Shown: positions 9,394-18,529 of the stretch, piece by piece | Layout of the letters: the number at the start of each line of letters is the position of its first letter | How positions within the stretch are numbered: the stretch's first letter is position 1 | NCBI RefSeq assembly: GCF_021869765.1 | Contig: NZ_CP084580.1 | Coordinates: 372,001 to 436,000, forward strand | Length of the DNA stretch: 64,000 bases | Origin: Chryseobacterium sp. MEBOG06 | GTDB lineage: Bacteria; Bacteroidota; Bacteroidia; Flavobacteriales; Weeksellaceae | Reading direction: 5' to 3' | The notes under the pieces: model-generated | The model's database searches: none | What the model was told of the DNA's origin: nothing | Seen by the model: only the letters and a program-made list of their open reading frames with translations | Made by a program: the position numbers and the translations under genes

Positions 9394-10509
9394 ATGAACA
9401 AGAATACGACCAGATATATTGCAGCAATTTATTTATCTGCCTTAGTTGCACTTACAGGCTGTAAAGATAAAGAACAGAATAAGGAAGCCGAAAAAGGCTA
9501 CTGTATCAGCAAAGAGCTTAAGAAAGATATTAAACTTGTAAAAGTGGAAATGATTCCGATAGAAGAGAGTATCACCCTTACCGGAGAAGTAGAGAGCAAT
9601 TCGGATAAAACAGTTCCTTTTGTAAGTCTTGTAGATGGAGTGGTGACAGATACCTATTTCTCTTTGGGGGATTATGTAAAGAAAGGGCAGGTGCTGGCCA
9701 TTGTAAAGAGTACAGCGGTCAACGAGATGCAGGATGATACCCAGACTTTACAGGCTCAGCTGGCTGTAGCAAAAAGGAAACTGTCTTCTGTAGAAGCAAT
9801 GTACAAAGACGATATAGCTTCTCAAAAAGATCTTCAGGAAGCACGTTCAGAGGTGACAATTCTTCAGTCTAATATTTCCAAGACTCATAAAAATATGCAG
9901 TTATATTCTGCCGGAGGGAGTACGATTCAGATAAAAGCGCCTGCAGACGGATATGTTATCTCAAAAAATATTTCAAAAGGGATGCCTGTAACAGCAGGAG
10001 GAGACCAGCTCTTTACCATTTCTAATCTGGATAAGGTATGGGTAATGGCCAATGTGTATGCTACGAATATGAGAAATGTTTATGTGGATCAGCCTGTCGT
10101 AGTGAAAACACTTGCTTATCCCGATGACAGTTTTTCAGGAAAAATAAACAATATCTCACAGGTTTTTAATGAGAATGAAAGAGTACTTAAAGCCAAGATT
10201 ATCATGGATAATAATGGAATGAAATTAAGGCCCGGAATGTCTGCGGATGTTGTTTTACCAGTTAATTCACAAAACAAAAAAGCTCTGGCTATTCCTGCTA
10301 AAGCTCTGATTTTCGATAACAATCAAAGTTATGTAGTGGTGTATAAAAAAGACTGCGAATTAGAAATCAGACCTGTGACGGAGGTTGCTTCCAATAGCCA
10401 GTATATTTATGTAGAAGGAAATTTAAAAGAAGGTGAAAATGTCATTGCTTCCAATGGATTACTGATCTATGAAAACCTGAAAAACCAATTAAATAATTCT
10501 ACGAAGTAA
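9394..10509 (+). CDS. RND efflux periplasmic adaptor (CusB/CzcB, membrane fusion family)
   Basis: A 371-residue adaptor with a lipoprotein signal (LVALTGC, Cys23). A barrel-sandwich lipoyl half-site is near residues 75-110 (VDGVVTDTYFSLGDYVKKGQ), the helical hairpin is at about 110-170, the second lipoyl half is IKAPADGYVISKNISKGM, then a beta-barrel with a C-terminal MP domain. It links the inner-membrane pump to the TolC-like channel. Its TAA overlaps the pump ATG by one base, which indicates translational coupling. Confidence 0.9.
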   Translation: MNKNTTRYIAAIYLSALVALTGCKDKEQNKEAEKGYCISKELKKDIKLVKVEMIPIEESITLTGEVESNSDKTVPFVSLVDGVVTDTYFSLGDYVKKGQVLAIVKSTAVNEMQDDTQTLQAQLAVAKRKLSSVEAMYKDDIASQKDLQEARSEVTILQSNISKTHKNMQLYSAGGSTIQIKAPADGYVISKNISKGMPVTAGGDQLFTISNLDKVWVMANVYATNMRNVYVDQPVVVKTLAYPDDSFSGKINNISQVFNENERVLKAKIIMDNNGMKLRPGMSADVVLPVNSQNKKALAIPAKALIFDNNQSYVVVYKKDCELEIRPVTEVASNSQYIYVEGNLKEGENVIASNGLLIYENLKNQLNNSTK

Positions 10510-13500
10510 TGCGAAAATTTGTACAGAATATAGTTTCCTTCTCTTTAAAAAACTCATTGATTGTTCTTTTGGGGACATTTCTTTTGTTGGCTGGAGGAAT
10601 CTATTCCTATATACATACTCCTATTGAGGCTTTTCCTGATGTTACCAACACCAGAGTAAGGGTTATTACCCAATGGCCGGGGAGAAGTGCTGAAGAAATA
10701 GAAAAATTTGTCACATTGCCGATTGCCAAAGAAATGAATGCCATCCCGAATAAAACATCGGTAAGATCTATTTCTTTATTCGGGTTGTCAGTAGTTACCG
10801 TGATTTTTGATGATCACGTCAATGATTTTTATGCCCAGCAATATGCTTCCAATAAATTAGGGAATGTTAATCTCCCCGGTGGAGCCGAGTACAGTATAGA
10901 GCCTCCTTCAGGAGCAACCGGAGAAATCTACCGGTATATTATCAAAAGTAAGCTTCCAATCAAAGAAGTTACTTCTATTCAGGACTGGGTGATTGAAAGA
11001 GAATTGCTGGCTGTTCCTGGAGTAGCAGATGTGGTAAGTTTTGGAGGTGAAGAAAAAACATATGAAATAAAAATTAATCCTACGGAATTACACAATTACG
11101 ACCTTTCCCCTCTGGATGTGTATGAAGCAGTTTCGAAGAGTAATATCAATGTAGGAGGAGATGTAGTAGCAAAAGGTGATCAGGCTTATGTCGTGAGGGG
11201 GATTGGTCTTTTAGAGAAAAAAGAAGATATTGAGAATATCAAGATCGAGGTAAAAGGATCTACTCCTATCCTGGTGAAACACGTTGCCGAGGTTAAAATT
11301 TCTGCGAAACCGAGGTTAGGGCAGGTAGGGTATAATAAAGAAAATGATGTTGTAGAGGGAATTGTCATTATGCTCCGTGGTGAAAATCCAAGTGAAGTTA
11401 TTGCAAGGCTTAAAGACAGAATTGAAGAACTGAACGGAGGGGAACTTCCCGGCGATGTTCAGATCGTCCCGATTATTGACCGTACAGAATTGGTCAATAC
11501 AACGGTTCATACCGTTTCCAAAAATCTGATCGAAGGAGTTATTCTGGTTTCCATTATTGTATTTATATTCCTTTACAATTGGAGAACGACATTTATTGTA
11601 GCATCCGTGATTCCTCTGGCATTCCTATTTGCTATTATTATGTTGAAAATTCAGGGACTGCCGGCAAATTTGATCTCTATGGGAGCTTTGGATTTTGGCT
11701 TACTGCTCGAAGGGACATTAGTCATCGTTGAACATGTATTTGTAGCCCTCGAACTCAAGGCGAAGAAAATAGGACTTGAACGGTTCAATAAAATGTCAAA
11801 ATTGGGGATCATTAAAAAGAGTGCTGGAAGTGTGGCGAGTTACATCTTCTTTGCATTATTGATTCTGATTGTTGCTTTGATGCCGATCTTCTCTTTCCAG
11901 AAAGTGGAAGGAAAAATGTTCTCTCCTTTAGCATTTACATTGGGATATGCATTATTGGGATCATTGATATTAAGTTTGACCTATGTTCCGGCAATGTGTA
12001 AGCTTTTACTGACAAAGAATATTGAAGAAAAAGAAAACTTTATATCAAGATTCTTCAGAGTAAATATTTACAGGATTTACGAATTCAGTAACCGTTACAA
12101 AAAAGGATTTATCATTGGTTTCATTACCTTATTGGCTGTTTGCGGATGGAGATTTTCCAATTATGGATCAGAGTTCCTGCCAAAGCTGAATGAAGGGGCT
12201 ATCTATGTAAGGGCAACCCTTCCAAATAGTGTAAATCTGGATGAATCTGTACGTCTTACAAAAGAAATGAAGGAGATTTTAATGAAATATGATGAAGTGA
12301 AATTTGTCATGACCCAGACAGGCCGTCCCAACGATGGAACAGACCCCACCGGTTTCTTTAATATTGAATTTAACATCCAGCTGAAACCGGAAAATGAGTG
12401 GAAGAAAAAAATATCCAAGGATGAACTTCTTGAAGAAATGAGGGTTTCTCTTGAAAAATATCCGGGTATTAATTTCGGGTTCAGCCAGCCGATACAAGAT
12501 AATGTAGAAGAATATGTAGCAGGGGTAAAGGCTCCGTTAGTGATCAAAATCTTTGGGAATAACTTGTTTGAATTGGAAAACTATGCTAATCAGGTTGCCC
12601 AATCTATAAAAACAGTTCCGGGTATTTCAGATGTCAATGTTTTTAAAAATATAGGGCTTCCGGAATTGAGAATACAGCTTCATGATTCCAAAATGGCAAA
12701 ATATGGAATTTCCACAGCAGATGCACAGGCAGTTATTGAAATGACTATTGGCGGACAGGCAGCGACCAAGTTTTATGAAGAAGAAAGGATGTTTGATGTT
12801 ATGCTGAGATTTGAAAAACAATATCGTGACACTCCGGAAAAAATGGGAAATATTTTGATCCCGACTCAGGATAATAAAAAAGTGCCGCTGAAAGAAATTG
12901 CAACCATTGATTACCATACCGGTCCATCATTTATTTACCGTGAAGGAAACAGCAGATATATTGGAGTTGGATTTAATATTGAAGGTCGTGATCTTGGAAG
13001 TACGATCAAAGAAGCAAAAGCAAAAGTAGATAAAGAAGTGAAACTTCCGAAAAGCCATAAAATGACATGGGCAGGAGAGTTTGAAAGCAAAGAAAGAGCT
13101 GCAAAACAGCTCGCTATGGTAGTGCCGATCTCTTTAGTTCTTATCCTGATGCTCTTGTATTTCAACTTCGGAAATGTAAAAGATACGCTGATTTCTTCCG
13201 TTACTCTGGCATTTGCGTTTATCGGAGGGTTTTTATCTCTGTGGTTTACAGGAACCATTTTTGGAATTTCAGCAGGGATTGGATTTATTATCCTTTTTGG
13301 AGTGGCCACCATTGATGGTATCGTTCTGATAGGAGTAATGAAGGAGAATCTGCAAAACAGAATGTCTCTTAAAGAATCTATTTCTCTGGGAGTTAAAAGC
13401 AGAATTCGTCCCGTAGTTATGATTGCTCTAATGGGGTCTATGGGGCTTCTTCCCGCGGCAATGTCCAACGGAATGGGGTCCGAAATTCAGAAACCTTTAG

Positions 13501-13607
13501 CCATTATGATTGTTGGCGGGCTGATCATCTGTATGCTGCTGTCTTTTACAGTATTGCCTATTATCTTCCATTATGCTTATCATAAAAAGCATAAGGAAAC
13601 CATATAG
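10509..13607 (+). CDS. CusA/CzcA-family heavy-metal efflux RND pump
   Basis: A 1032-residue proton-driven inner-membrane pump with the usual 12-TM RND layout and two large periplasmic loops. The TM4 proton-relay motif is DFGLLLEGTLVIVEH (Asp395, Glu401). CzcA has DFG...DG...EN here, so the second acidic residue is Glu instead of Asp and the final Asn is His. The DFG form argues for divalent cations (Co/Zn/Cd/Ni) over Cu/Ag, whose pumps lack DFG. The substrate is inferred. The GRSAEEIEKFVTLPIAKEMNA region is family-typical. Last gene of the operon, ending at a strong terminator. Confidence 0.93.
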   Translation: MRKFVQNIVSFSLKNSLIVLLGTFLLLAGGIYSYIHTPIEAFPDVTNTRVRVITQWPGRSAEEIEKFVTLPIAKEMNAIPNKTSVRSISLFGLSVVTVIFDDHVNDFYAQQYASNKLGNVNLPGGAEYSIEPPSGATGEIYRYIIKSKLPIKEVTSIQDWVIERELLAVPGVADVVSFGGEEKTYEIKINPTELHNYDLSPLDVYEAVSKSNINVGGDVVAKGDQAYVVRGIGLLEKKEDIENIKIEVKGSTPILVKHVAEVKISAKPRLGQVGYNKENDVVEGIVIMLRGENPSEVIARLKDRIEELNGGELPGDVQIVPIIDRTELVNTTVHTVSKNLIEGVILVSIIVFIFLYNWRTTFIVASVIPLAFLFAIIMLKIQGLPANLISMGALDFGLLLEGTLVIVEHVFVALELKAKKIGLERFNKMSKLGIIKKSAGSVASYIFFALLILIVALMPIFSFQKVEGKMFSPLAFTLGYALLGSLILSLTYVPAMCKLLLTKNIEEKENFISRFFRVNIYRIYEFSNRYKKGFIIGFITLLAVCGWRFSNYGSEFLPKLNEGAIYVRATLPNSVNLDESVRLTKEMKEILMKYDEVKFVMTQTGRPNDGTDPTGFFNIEFNIQLKPENEWKKKISKDELLEEMRVSLEKYPGINFGFSQPIQDNVEEYVAGVKAPLVIKIFGNNLFELENYANQVAQSIKTVPGISDVNVFKNIGLPELRIQLHDSKMAKYGISTADAQAVIEMTIGGQAATKFYEEERMFDVMLRFEKQYRDTPEKMGNILIPTQDNKKVPLKEIATIDYHTGPSFIYREGNSRYIGVGFNIEGRDLGSTIKEAKAKVDKEVKLPKSHKMTWAGEFESKERAAKQLAMVVPISLVLILMLLYFNFGNVKDTLISSVTLAFAFIGGFLSLWFTGTIFGISAGIGFIILFGVATIDGIVLIGVMKENLQNRMSLKESISLGVKSRIRPVVMIALMGSMGLLPAAMSNGMGSEIQKPLAIMIVGGLIICMLLSFTVLPIIFHYAYHKKHKETI

Positions 13608-13630
13608 TTTCTTTTATTTGTTCATTATTT

Positions 13631-13665
13631 GGCCGGGATCCGTGAGGAAGATCCCGGCCTTTTTA
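13631..13665 (+). terminator. Rho-independent terminator of the efflux operon
   Basis: A 10-bp GC-rich stem (GGCCGGGATC / GATCCCGGCC) with a 9-nt loop is followed by TTTTTATT. It lies 23 bp after the pump stop. Confidence 0.92.
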
Positions 13666-13725
13666 TTGCAGATAAACCGCTTTTGTTGACTCTGGGGTAG
13701 ATTTGTTTCATTTACAGATAATAAA

Positions 13726-13749
13726 AAAGTGAGCCGGGAAGCTCACTTT
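13726..13749 (-). terminator. Terminator after the minus-strand bacteriocin-like gene
   Basis: The stem AAAGTGAGC / GCTCACTTT has a 6-nt loop. The T run follows on the minus strand, about 19 bp past the stop at 13768. Confidence 0.8.
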
Positions 13750-13767
13750 ATTTATTGTTTATTCAGA

Positions 13768-14004
13768 TTATGGGGTGATTATAATCGGATCAGGAAAAGG
13801 TTCGAGAACCAGTGGTTTGCACATGGCTGCCGGTTGGCAGCTTCCCCCCATGCATATAAAATTAGTCATCGTGGTTGTGCCGTCAGGACATCTGATCATG
13901 GCTTCACCATGACATCCGCCAGGGCATTGTGCCGGATACAATGTTCCTCCGAATACATTTTTCAATTCAGCTCTTGAAAGTTTTTCATTGTTGTTTTTTT
14001 TCAT
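13768..14004 (-). CDS. Bacteriocin-like / RiPP precursor peptide with double-glycine leader
   Basis: A 78-residue peptide. The leader MKKNNNEKLSRAELKNVFGG matches the double-glycine leaders of flavobacterial bacteriocin-like peptides (LSRxELKxxxGG). Cleavage after Gly-Gly would leave a core of about 58 residues with five Cys (including CPGGC), many Pro and no strong charge. No modification enzyme or peptidase-ABC transporter is nearby. It is divergent from a second such peptide at 14253. Confidence 0.8.
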   Translation of the reverse strand: MKKNNNEKLSRAELKNVFGGTLYPAQCPGGCHGEAMIRCPDGTTTMTNFICMGGSCQPAAMCKPLVLEPFPDPIIITP

Positions 14005-14089
14005 AGTATTAATTTTAATTGATAGTGCGGTAACTTACTTATAATGAATTATGTAAGTTTTGTTTCATTGTACTAAGATAGTTAAAAAT

Positions 14090-14109
14090 ATTTCTTTAAT
14101 TAAAGAAAT
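14090..14109. promoter_or_regulatory. Perfect 20-bp palindrome between two divergent bacteriocin-like genes
   Basis: ATTTCTTTAA is followed directly by its reverse complement TTAAAGAAAT. It sits in the 248-bp divergent intergenic region, a typical place for a shared operator. Another hairpin (AACTTAC 14032-14038 with GTAAGTT 14053-14059) lies in the probable leader of the minus-strand gene. No TAnnTTTG box with a good TTG partner was found here. Confidence 0.4.
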
Positions 14110-14252
14110 TATGTTAAAATTTTACTTGTAAATATTTGAAATGTAGAATTTTGTGAGAATAAGTTGTATATTTAATTCCAGTTAAAGAGAAATAAATAAG
14201 GAGGAATCCGAAAATCTAAAAGAGTAGGAAATTAATACTAAACAAAATAACT

Positions 14253-14420
14253 ATGAAAAATTTAAAAAATTTGAACAGAAAAGAATTGAAAAGCGTTTTA
14301 GGTGGAGCTGCAGCGGCTTGTGAAGCTCCAATAGACGGAGGTTGTAAGGCAAATTATATATTCTGCAGCAATCCTTATTGCTGTTATCCGCCAAATAGAC
14401 CATTTATCTGTTTAGATTAA
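14253..14420 (+). CDS. Bacteriocin-like / RiPP precursor peptide (55 aa)
   Basis: A short ORF with leader MKNLKNLNRKELKSVLGG, a clear relative of the leader at 13768-14004 and 62033. The predicted core after Gly-Gly is 37 residues with six Cys, including an adjacent Cys-Cys in PYCCYPP, which suggests disulfide or other crosslinks. A strong hairpin terminator follows immediately. The last 17 bp overlap the convergent lipoprotein gene. Function as an antimicrobial or signal is inferred from the leader type only. Confidence 0.82.
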   Translation: MKNLKNLNRKELKSVLGGAAAACEAPIDGGCKANYIFCSNPYCCYPPNRPFICLD

Positions 14421-15198
14421 TCAGAAATAAATAACAGGCTGTTTTTAAAGCAGCCTGTTTGTTTTTATTTATTACTCTTTTAAATAAAACGACTTTAATT
14501 TTGTTGTTTCTGATATCAAGCATAGCCGGTTTTGGATGCTGAATATAAATTCTTTGATGGGTTTCTGATTCCTTATTAATGATTGGATCATAAGAAAACA
14601 GGTCCGGATCAATTTTCTGAACGGTATGAAACTTATTTTTGTTCAATTCTGAAATGGTCGTTTTTGTTTTTCCATTGTCGGCCAGAATTGAATACAACTT
14701 TTTATTATATACAAAACTTGACATTATTAAGACTCCACTGGAATCTGCTAATTTTCTGACCCCTTTTGAGGTGTGAGCTTCATACTCTCGTGTGATGATG
14801 CCAGGATTATAAGGATGGATTTTAGTAGTTTCTTCCATTATCTCAGGATTTTTAATCTCTAAAACATAGGAATTTCCAAAACCATGTGACATTGACGCGG
14901 AAACATAATAAGTGCCGTCAATTTTATTTACAGAAACAGGACATGTAGCTGTGGTATAGTGAATCTTTCCTGATTTTTTATTTTTAAAATAAACAGTACC
15001 GCCCCATTCTCCGGAACAGCTGTACCACACATCATAAATTTTATCTTTATAGAGCAGAGCCGTGTGATGAATATCTTTTAAACTATTTAGTTCATCAATA
15101 ATGTTCTTATCTGTTTCTATCGTTTCAATCTCAAATATATTTTGATTATGACAGCTTACAGCTAGCAGTAAAATAAAAAATAGCTGAATTGTTTTCAT
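14404..15198 (-). CDS. Putative lipoprotein, beta-rich
   Basis: A 264-residue protein with a lipoprotein signal (MKTIQLFFILLLAVSC, Cys16). The mature part has repeated short strands (LLYKDKIYDVWYSCSGEWGGTVY, IDGTYYVSASMSHGFGNSYVL) suggesting a beta-propeller or beta-sandwich. No family recognised. Its 3' end runs through the terminator hairpin of the convergent bacteriocin-like gene, so the last codons double as part of that hairpin. Confidence 0.7.
   Translation of the reverse strand: MKTIQLFFILLLAVSCHNQNIFEIETIETDKNIIDELNSLKDIHHTALLYKDKIYDVWYSCSGEWGGTVYFKNKKSGKIHYTTATCPVSVNKIDGTYYVSASMSHGFGNSYVLEIKNPEIMEETTKIHPYNPGIITREYEAHTSKGVRKLADSSGVLIMSSFVYNKKLYSILADNGKTKTTISELNKNKFHTVQKIDPDLFSYDPIINKESETHQRIYIQHPKPAMLDIRNNKIKVVLFKRVINKNKQAALKTACYLFLINLNR
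14435..14466 (+). terminator. Terminator of the 55-aa bacteriocin-like gene
   Basis: CAGGCTG (14435-14441) pairs with CAGCCTG (14451-14457) and is followed by a T-rich tail. It lies inside the 3' end of the convergent lipoprotein CDS. Confidence 0.75.
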
Positions 15199-15241
15199 GA
15201 AATGACTTAATCTATTTTAAACTTAGATACTCATATAGAAA

Positions 15242-15265
15242 AAGCGGTAGTTTTTACTACCGCTT
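15242..15265 (-). terminator. Terminator after the T9SS cargo gene
   Basis: A perfect 10-bp stem (AAGCGGTAGT / ACTACCGCTT) with a 4-nt loop lies 28 bp past the stop at 15294. T-rich sequence follows on the minus strand. Confidence 0.85.
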
Positions 15266-15293
15266 AATAACTATTATTAAAAAGTTTTATTGA

Positions 15294-16895
15294 TTATTTT
15301 TTAACTGCTTTTAAAGTTTTTACTGTTCCATCTTCCATTTGAAGGCTAATCAGATAAAGACCAGAATTCAGGTCAGAAAGATTGAGCTCATTGCTGGCTT
15401 TAAGAGTTTTCAGCTGTCTTCCGGAAACATCACTGATAACAATTGATTTTACTCCTTTAGTATCAGAAATTTTCAGAATGTCTTTAAACGGATTAGGATA
15501 AACAGAGATATCTGCTTTCTTATTCATGTTTATATCAGAAGTTCCTAATACAGTTCCTACATTAATCGTGTAGTCTTCTGCCTGTCCCTGGCTGATATCA
15601 CTGCATGGATCTGATAATTCTGTTCTTACAGAAGTTGTAGAACTGTTAAAATTATACTTAATTCTCATTCTTGTATTCCCTAAAGCAGCCGTAGCCGGTA
15701 CTGTAATGTTTTTATTAACAGTTAAAGGAGTACCTGTTCCTCCTGCAAAATCAGAAGTTACAAAATAAGACTCTCCCGGATCGGCAAAACTTCCGTTTTG
15801 ATTCCAGTCTATAAATACTGTAAACCCAAATCTGTTTGTAGTTCCCACTGAAGTTGCTGTTAACGCAATAGGATAAGAAGTCCCTCTGGTAACATTCGCT
15901 ATTTTGTTGGTGTAATTTTCCTGGCCATCCATAGGGTTTGTTGTTACAGTGGCACTCGATGCGTTGGTCATATCACTGAAAACAACATTGGAAATAGGAT
16001 AAGTACCCAACCTGGCAAGAAGTGGTCCACAATAAGGTGTAATTGGATTAGCTCCTGTAGTGAATGATATTTCCTGACATCCTGTAGCATCTCCCAAAGC
16101 GTTGGTAGGCGTGGCCGTTACATAAAGAGTTGTATTTGGAGGTAGGGGGGCAGAGGCTGTAGGGGTGTAGGAAGTATCATAGGTACTTCCTGAGAAGATA
16201 TTTGAACCTCCTGAAGTAGTCCCAATTTTTACTTTATAAGCTTCAGCTCCGGCTGTAGGTGCCCAGGTAATCTGCTGGCGTACGGAAACTCCGGTTGCTC
16301 CGCTTACAGGGCTGCTTATTGTAGTACAGGCAGGCGTTGCAGTAACTTCCTGTTTGATTTTAACATTGTCTATAAAGCTAAAAAAATCATATGTACCACC
16401 TGTTGTACCCAATGTTTGAATTCTCAGCATAAAGTTTCCGTTGACATTGGCGCTTTCAGGGATTGTACCTGTAAACGGAGCACATGTTTGTGCCGCACTC
16501 GTTAACGTGATAGGAGAGCCTACTGTGGTATAGTTGACTCCTCCATCGGTTGAATAAGCTACAGTAATAGTACCTCCAATAGAACTGCTTGCATCATATG
16601 GCTGTGTTGTGTACGCAAAAGAAATATCAATTTTTTTACCGTTAGCAGTTATGCTCGCCGGCTTTGTATAGATTAAATTGACTGTCCTGGTTGCTGTACT
16701 TAAACCATATACTTCAGCACCGATGAATGTATTTCCATCACAGGTACTTCCAATATAGGTTGCGGCAGTACCGGTATAACCACCGCTTATTACAAAGCCA
16801 GGGCTGGTTGCGTTTTCAAAGCTTTCAGTCACTAAAATCTGGGCACTGCTCATAGTGGCGAGTGCCATTGAACTCAAGAATAGTATTTTCTTCAT
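15294..16895 (-). CDS. Secreted T9SS type A sorting domain protein with GEVED domain
   Basis: The second Met (16895, MKKILFLSSMALATMSSAQ) gives a clean signal peptide; the longer form from 16946 would bury it. The protein is 533 residues. Order: an N-terminal beta-sandwich (about 20-180), a fibronectin-III-like region (TTISSPVSGATGVSV onward), a GEVED-type domain (FTVFIDWNQNGSFADPGESY, ending GQAEDYTI) and a C-terminal type IX sorting domain (ISVYPNPFKDILKI ... GLYLISLQMEDG). It should be exported by the type IX system and attached or released at the cell surface. Confidence 0.9.
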   Translation of the reverse strand: MKKILFLSSMALATMSSAQILVTESFENATSPGFVISGGYTGTAATYIGSTCDGNTFIGAEVYGLSTATRTVNLIYTKPASITANGKKIDISFAYTTQPYDASSSIGGTITVAYSTDGGVNYTTVGSPITLTSAAQTCAPFTGTIPESANVNGNFMLRIQTLGTTGGTYDFFSFIDNVKIKQEVTATPACTTISSPVSGATGVSVRQQITWAPTAGAEAYKVKIGTTSGGSNIFSGSTYDTSYTPTASAPLPPNTTLYVTATPTNALGDATGCQEISFTTGANPITPYCGPLLARLGTYPISNVVFSDMTNASSATVTTNPMDGQENYTNKIANVTRGTSYPIALTATSVGTTNRFGFTVFIDWNQNGSFADPGESYFVTSDFAGGTGTPLTVNKNITVPATAALGNTRMRIKYNFNSSTTSVRTELSDPCSDISQGQAEDYTINVGTVLGTSDINMNKKADISVYPNPFKDILKISDTKGVKSIVISDVSGRQLKTLKASNELNLSDLNSGLYLISLQMEDGTVKTLKAVKK

Positions 16896-17116
16896 AGGGT
16901 AAAGTTTTATTTTACCGAATATAATAATATTCTCCATATTAACCAAATTAATAGTGAAATTTACATTTGATAATCAATTATTTATCTATTGTGTCTTTGT
17001 TTTAGGTAATTTTAATTGTTTTTATTCTTTTTATTAAATATTCTTTTTTATTACTTGAACAAGTAGGGTATTGTATGAATGGAAGACTTCCTATGAAATC
17101 TATGGATGATCATTTT

Positions 17117-17242
17117 TTATTTTGTTAGTTTCAATGCTGTATCTTTTGATGAAGTTCCGGGTTTGCCATTGTCTCCTTTTGTGTGTGCCACACAGGAAAC
17201 CATGGAAAGGGATATTGTAAAAAGTAAAAGTTTTCTGATCAT
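17117..17242 (-). CDS. Small lipoprotein (41 aa)
   Basis: A 41-residue ORF beginning MIRKLLLFTISLSMVSC with a good lipobox (Cys17), followed by a short hydrophilic tail rich in Lys, Gly, Ser and Thr. It starts 13 bp after the pncB stop on the same strand, so it may be cotranscribed. No family recognised. The signal peptide and operon position are the only evidence that it is real. Confidence 0.5.
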   Translation of the reverse strand: MIRKLLLFTISLSMVSCVAHTKGDNGKPGTSSKDTALKLTK

Positions 17243-17255
17243 TTATCTAGTATTG

Positions 17256-18434
17256 CTAGTCTTTTATTCTTAAAAATTCTTTAGCCAGTTCAATCATTTT
17301 AGGATCACCGGTATATTTACCATGCTCATCAGAAAGTTTTACGGTAGGAATCCATTCCTTATTGGGAGCCTGTACCCCAATCAGTTTCATGACAATGTTC
17401 ATTGGCTTTAAGCCTACATCGTTGGTAAGGTTGGTTCCTATTCCAAAAGAGATCCCTATTTTTCCACGGCAGTAGTTTGTAATTTCTTCTACCTTTTCAA
17501 GATTAAGTGCATCAGAGAAAATAATATATTTAAACATAGGATTAATGCCGTTCTTTTGATAATGTGCGATAGTTTTATCGGCAAATTCCAGGGGATCACC
17601 ACTGTCATGACGTACGCCATCAAAAAGTTTAGCAAATTTTTTGTCAAATTGCTGAAAGAAGACATCTGTAGTATAGGTGTCGGAAAGCGCAACTCCCAAG
17701 TCTCCTCTGTATACATCCACCCAATGTTCCAGAGCCAGTTCATTGGCCATTTTGAATCCATATTCTGCGGCATGGAACATAAACCATTCGTGGGCATGTG
17801 TTCCGATAGGTTTTACACCATATTTCATAGCAAAATGAACATTTGAGCTTCCGATAAATGTAGATTCTTTTTTCTGATTTAAAGCTTCCATTACCAGATT
17901 TTGTACCTTATAAGAATGTCTTCTTCTGGTTCCAAATTCTGCAAAGGTCACTCCAAGTCTGCCTAATGCATCAGCTTTTTCAATTGTCTTGCTCATTACC
18001 ACTTCATTAGAATCTCTTTCCATATGATTCATTTCGTAGTGCAGTTCACTGATAAGTGCCAATAAGGGAACTTCCCAAAGAATAGTTCTATACCAAAGTC
18101 CTTCCACGCTTACAGAAAGGTCACCTCCTTCCTGATGAATCTTTACTTCTGACGGATCATAGTGATATCCTTCAAGAAAATCAAGATAAGGAAGGTCAAT
18201 ATAAGGACAGGTTCTTGCCATAAACTTTTTCTCATCTTTGGTAAGTTTAAGTTCAGCCATTTTATTTACAGCTTCCCTTAGAGCATTATCAAAACCATCA
18301 GGAAACTGGTGTTTCCCTCTATTGATAAATTCATATTTTACAATTGAACTGGGGAATAGTTTTACCACGGCATTTTGCATGGTTATTTTATAGAAATCAT
18401 TATCCAGAATGGAGTTCAGTCTTACATCGTTCAT
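17256..18434 (-). CDS. pncB: Nicotinate phosphoribosyltransferase
   Basis: A 392-residue NAPRTase of normal length. It makes nicotinate mononucleotide from nicotinate and PRPP, coupled to ATP hydrolysis, in the NAD salvage pathway. Family motifs: DFYKITMQNAV near the start, FGTRRRHSY (about 167-175), GTHAHEW (His215, the phosphorylated-His region) and DSGDPLEFADK. The genes on both sides are separated by terminators or an unlinked small ORF. Confidence 0.95.
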   Translation of the reverse strand: MNDVRLNSILDNDFYKITMQNAVVKLFPSSIVKYEFINRGKHQFPDGFDNALREAVNKMAELKLTKDEKKFMARTCPYIDLPYLDFLEGYHYDPSEVKIHQEGGDLSVSVEGLWYRTILWEVPLLALISELHYEMNHMERDSNEVVMSKTIEKADALGRLGVTFAEFGTRRRHSYKVQNLVMEALNQKKESTFIGSSNVHFAMKYGVKPIGTHAHEWFMFHAAEYGFKMANELALEHWVDVYRGDLGVALSDTYTTDVFFQQFDKKFAKLFDGVRHDSGDPLEFADKTIAHYQKNGINPMFKYIIFSDALNLEKVEEITNYCRGKIGISFGIGTNLTNDVGLKPMNIVMKLIGVQAPNKEWIPTVKLSDEHGKYTGDPKMIELAKEFLRIKD

Positions 18435-18475
18435 GATATGTGTAATTTTAACGCAAATATAAAAATAAAAAATAA

Positions 18476-18500
18476 AAATCGTCTAAATGTAAGACGATTT
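18476..18500 (-). terminator. Bidirectional-looking terminator between dps and pncB
   Basis: AAATCGTCT / AGACGATTT stem with a 7-nt loop and T runs on both sides. It lies about 30 bp past the dps stop on the minus strand. Confidence 0.85.
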
Positions 18501-18529
18501 TTTTGAAATATTTCAATGCTCTTGTGGAG

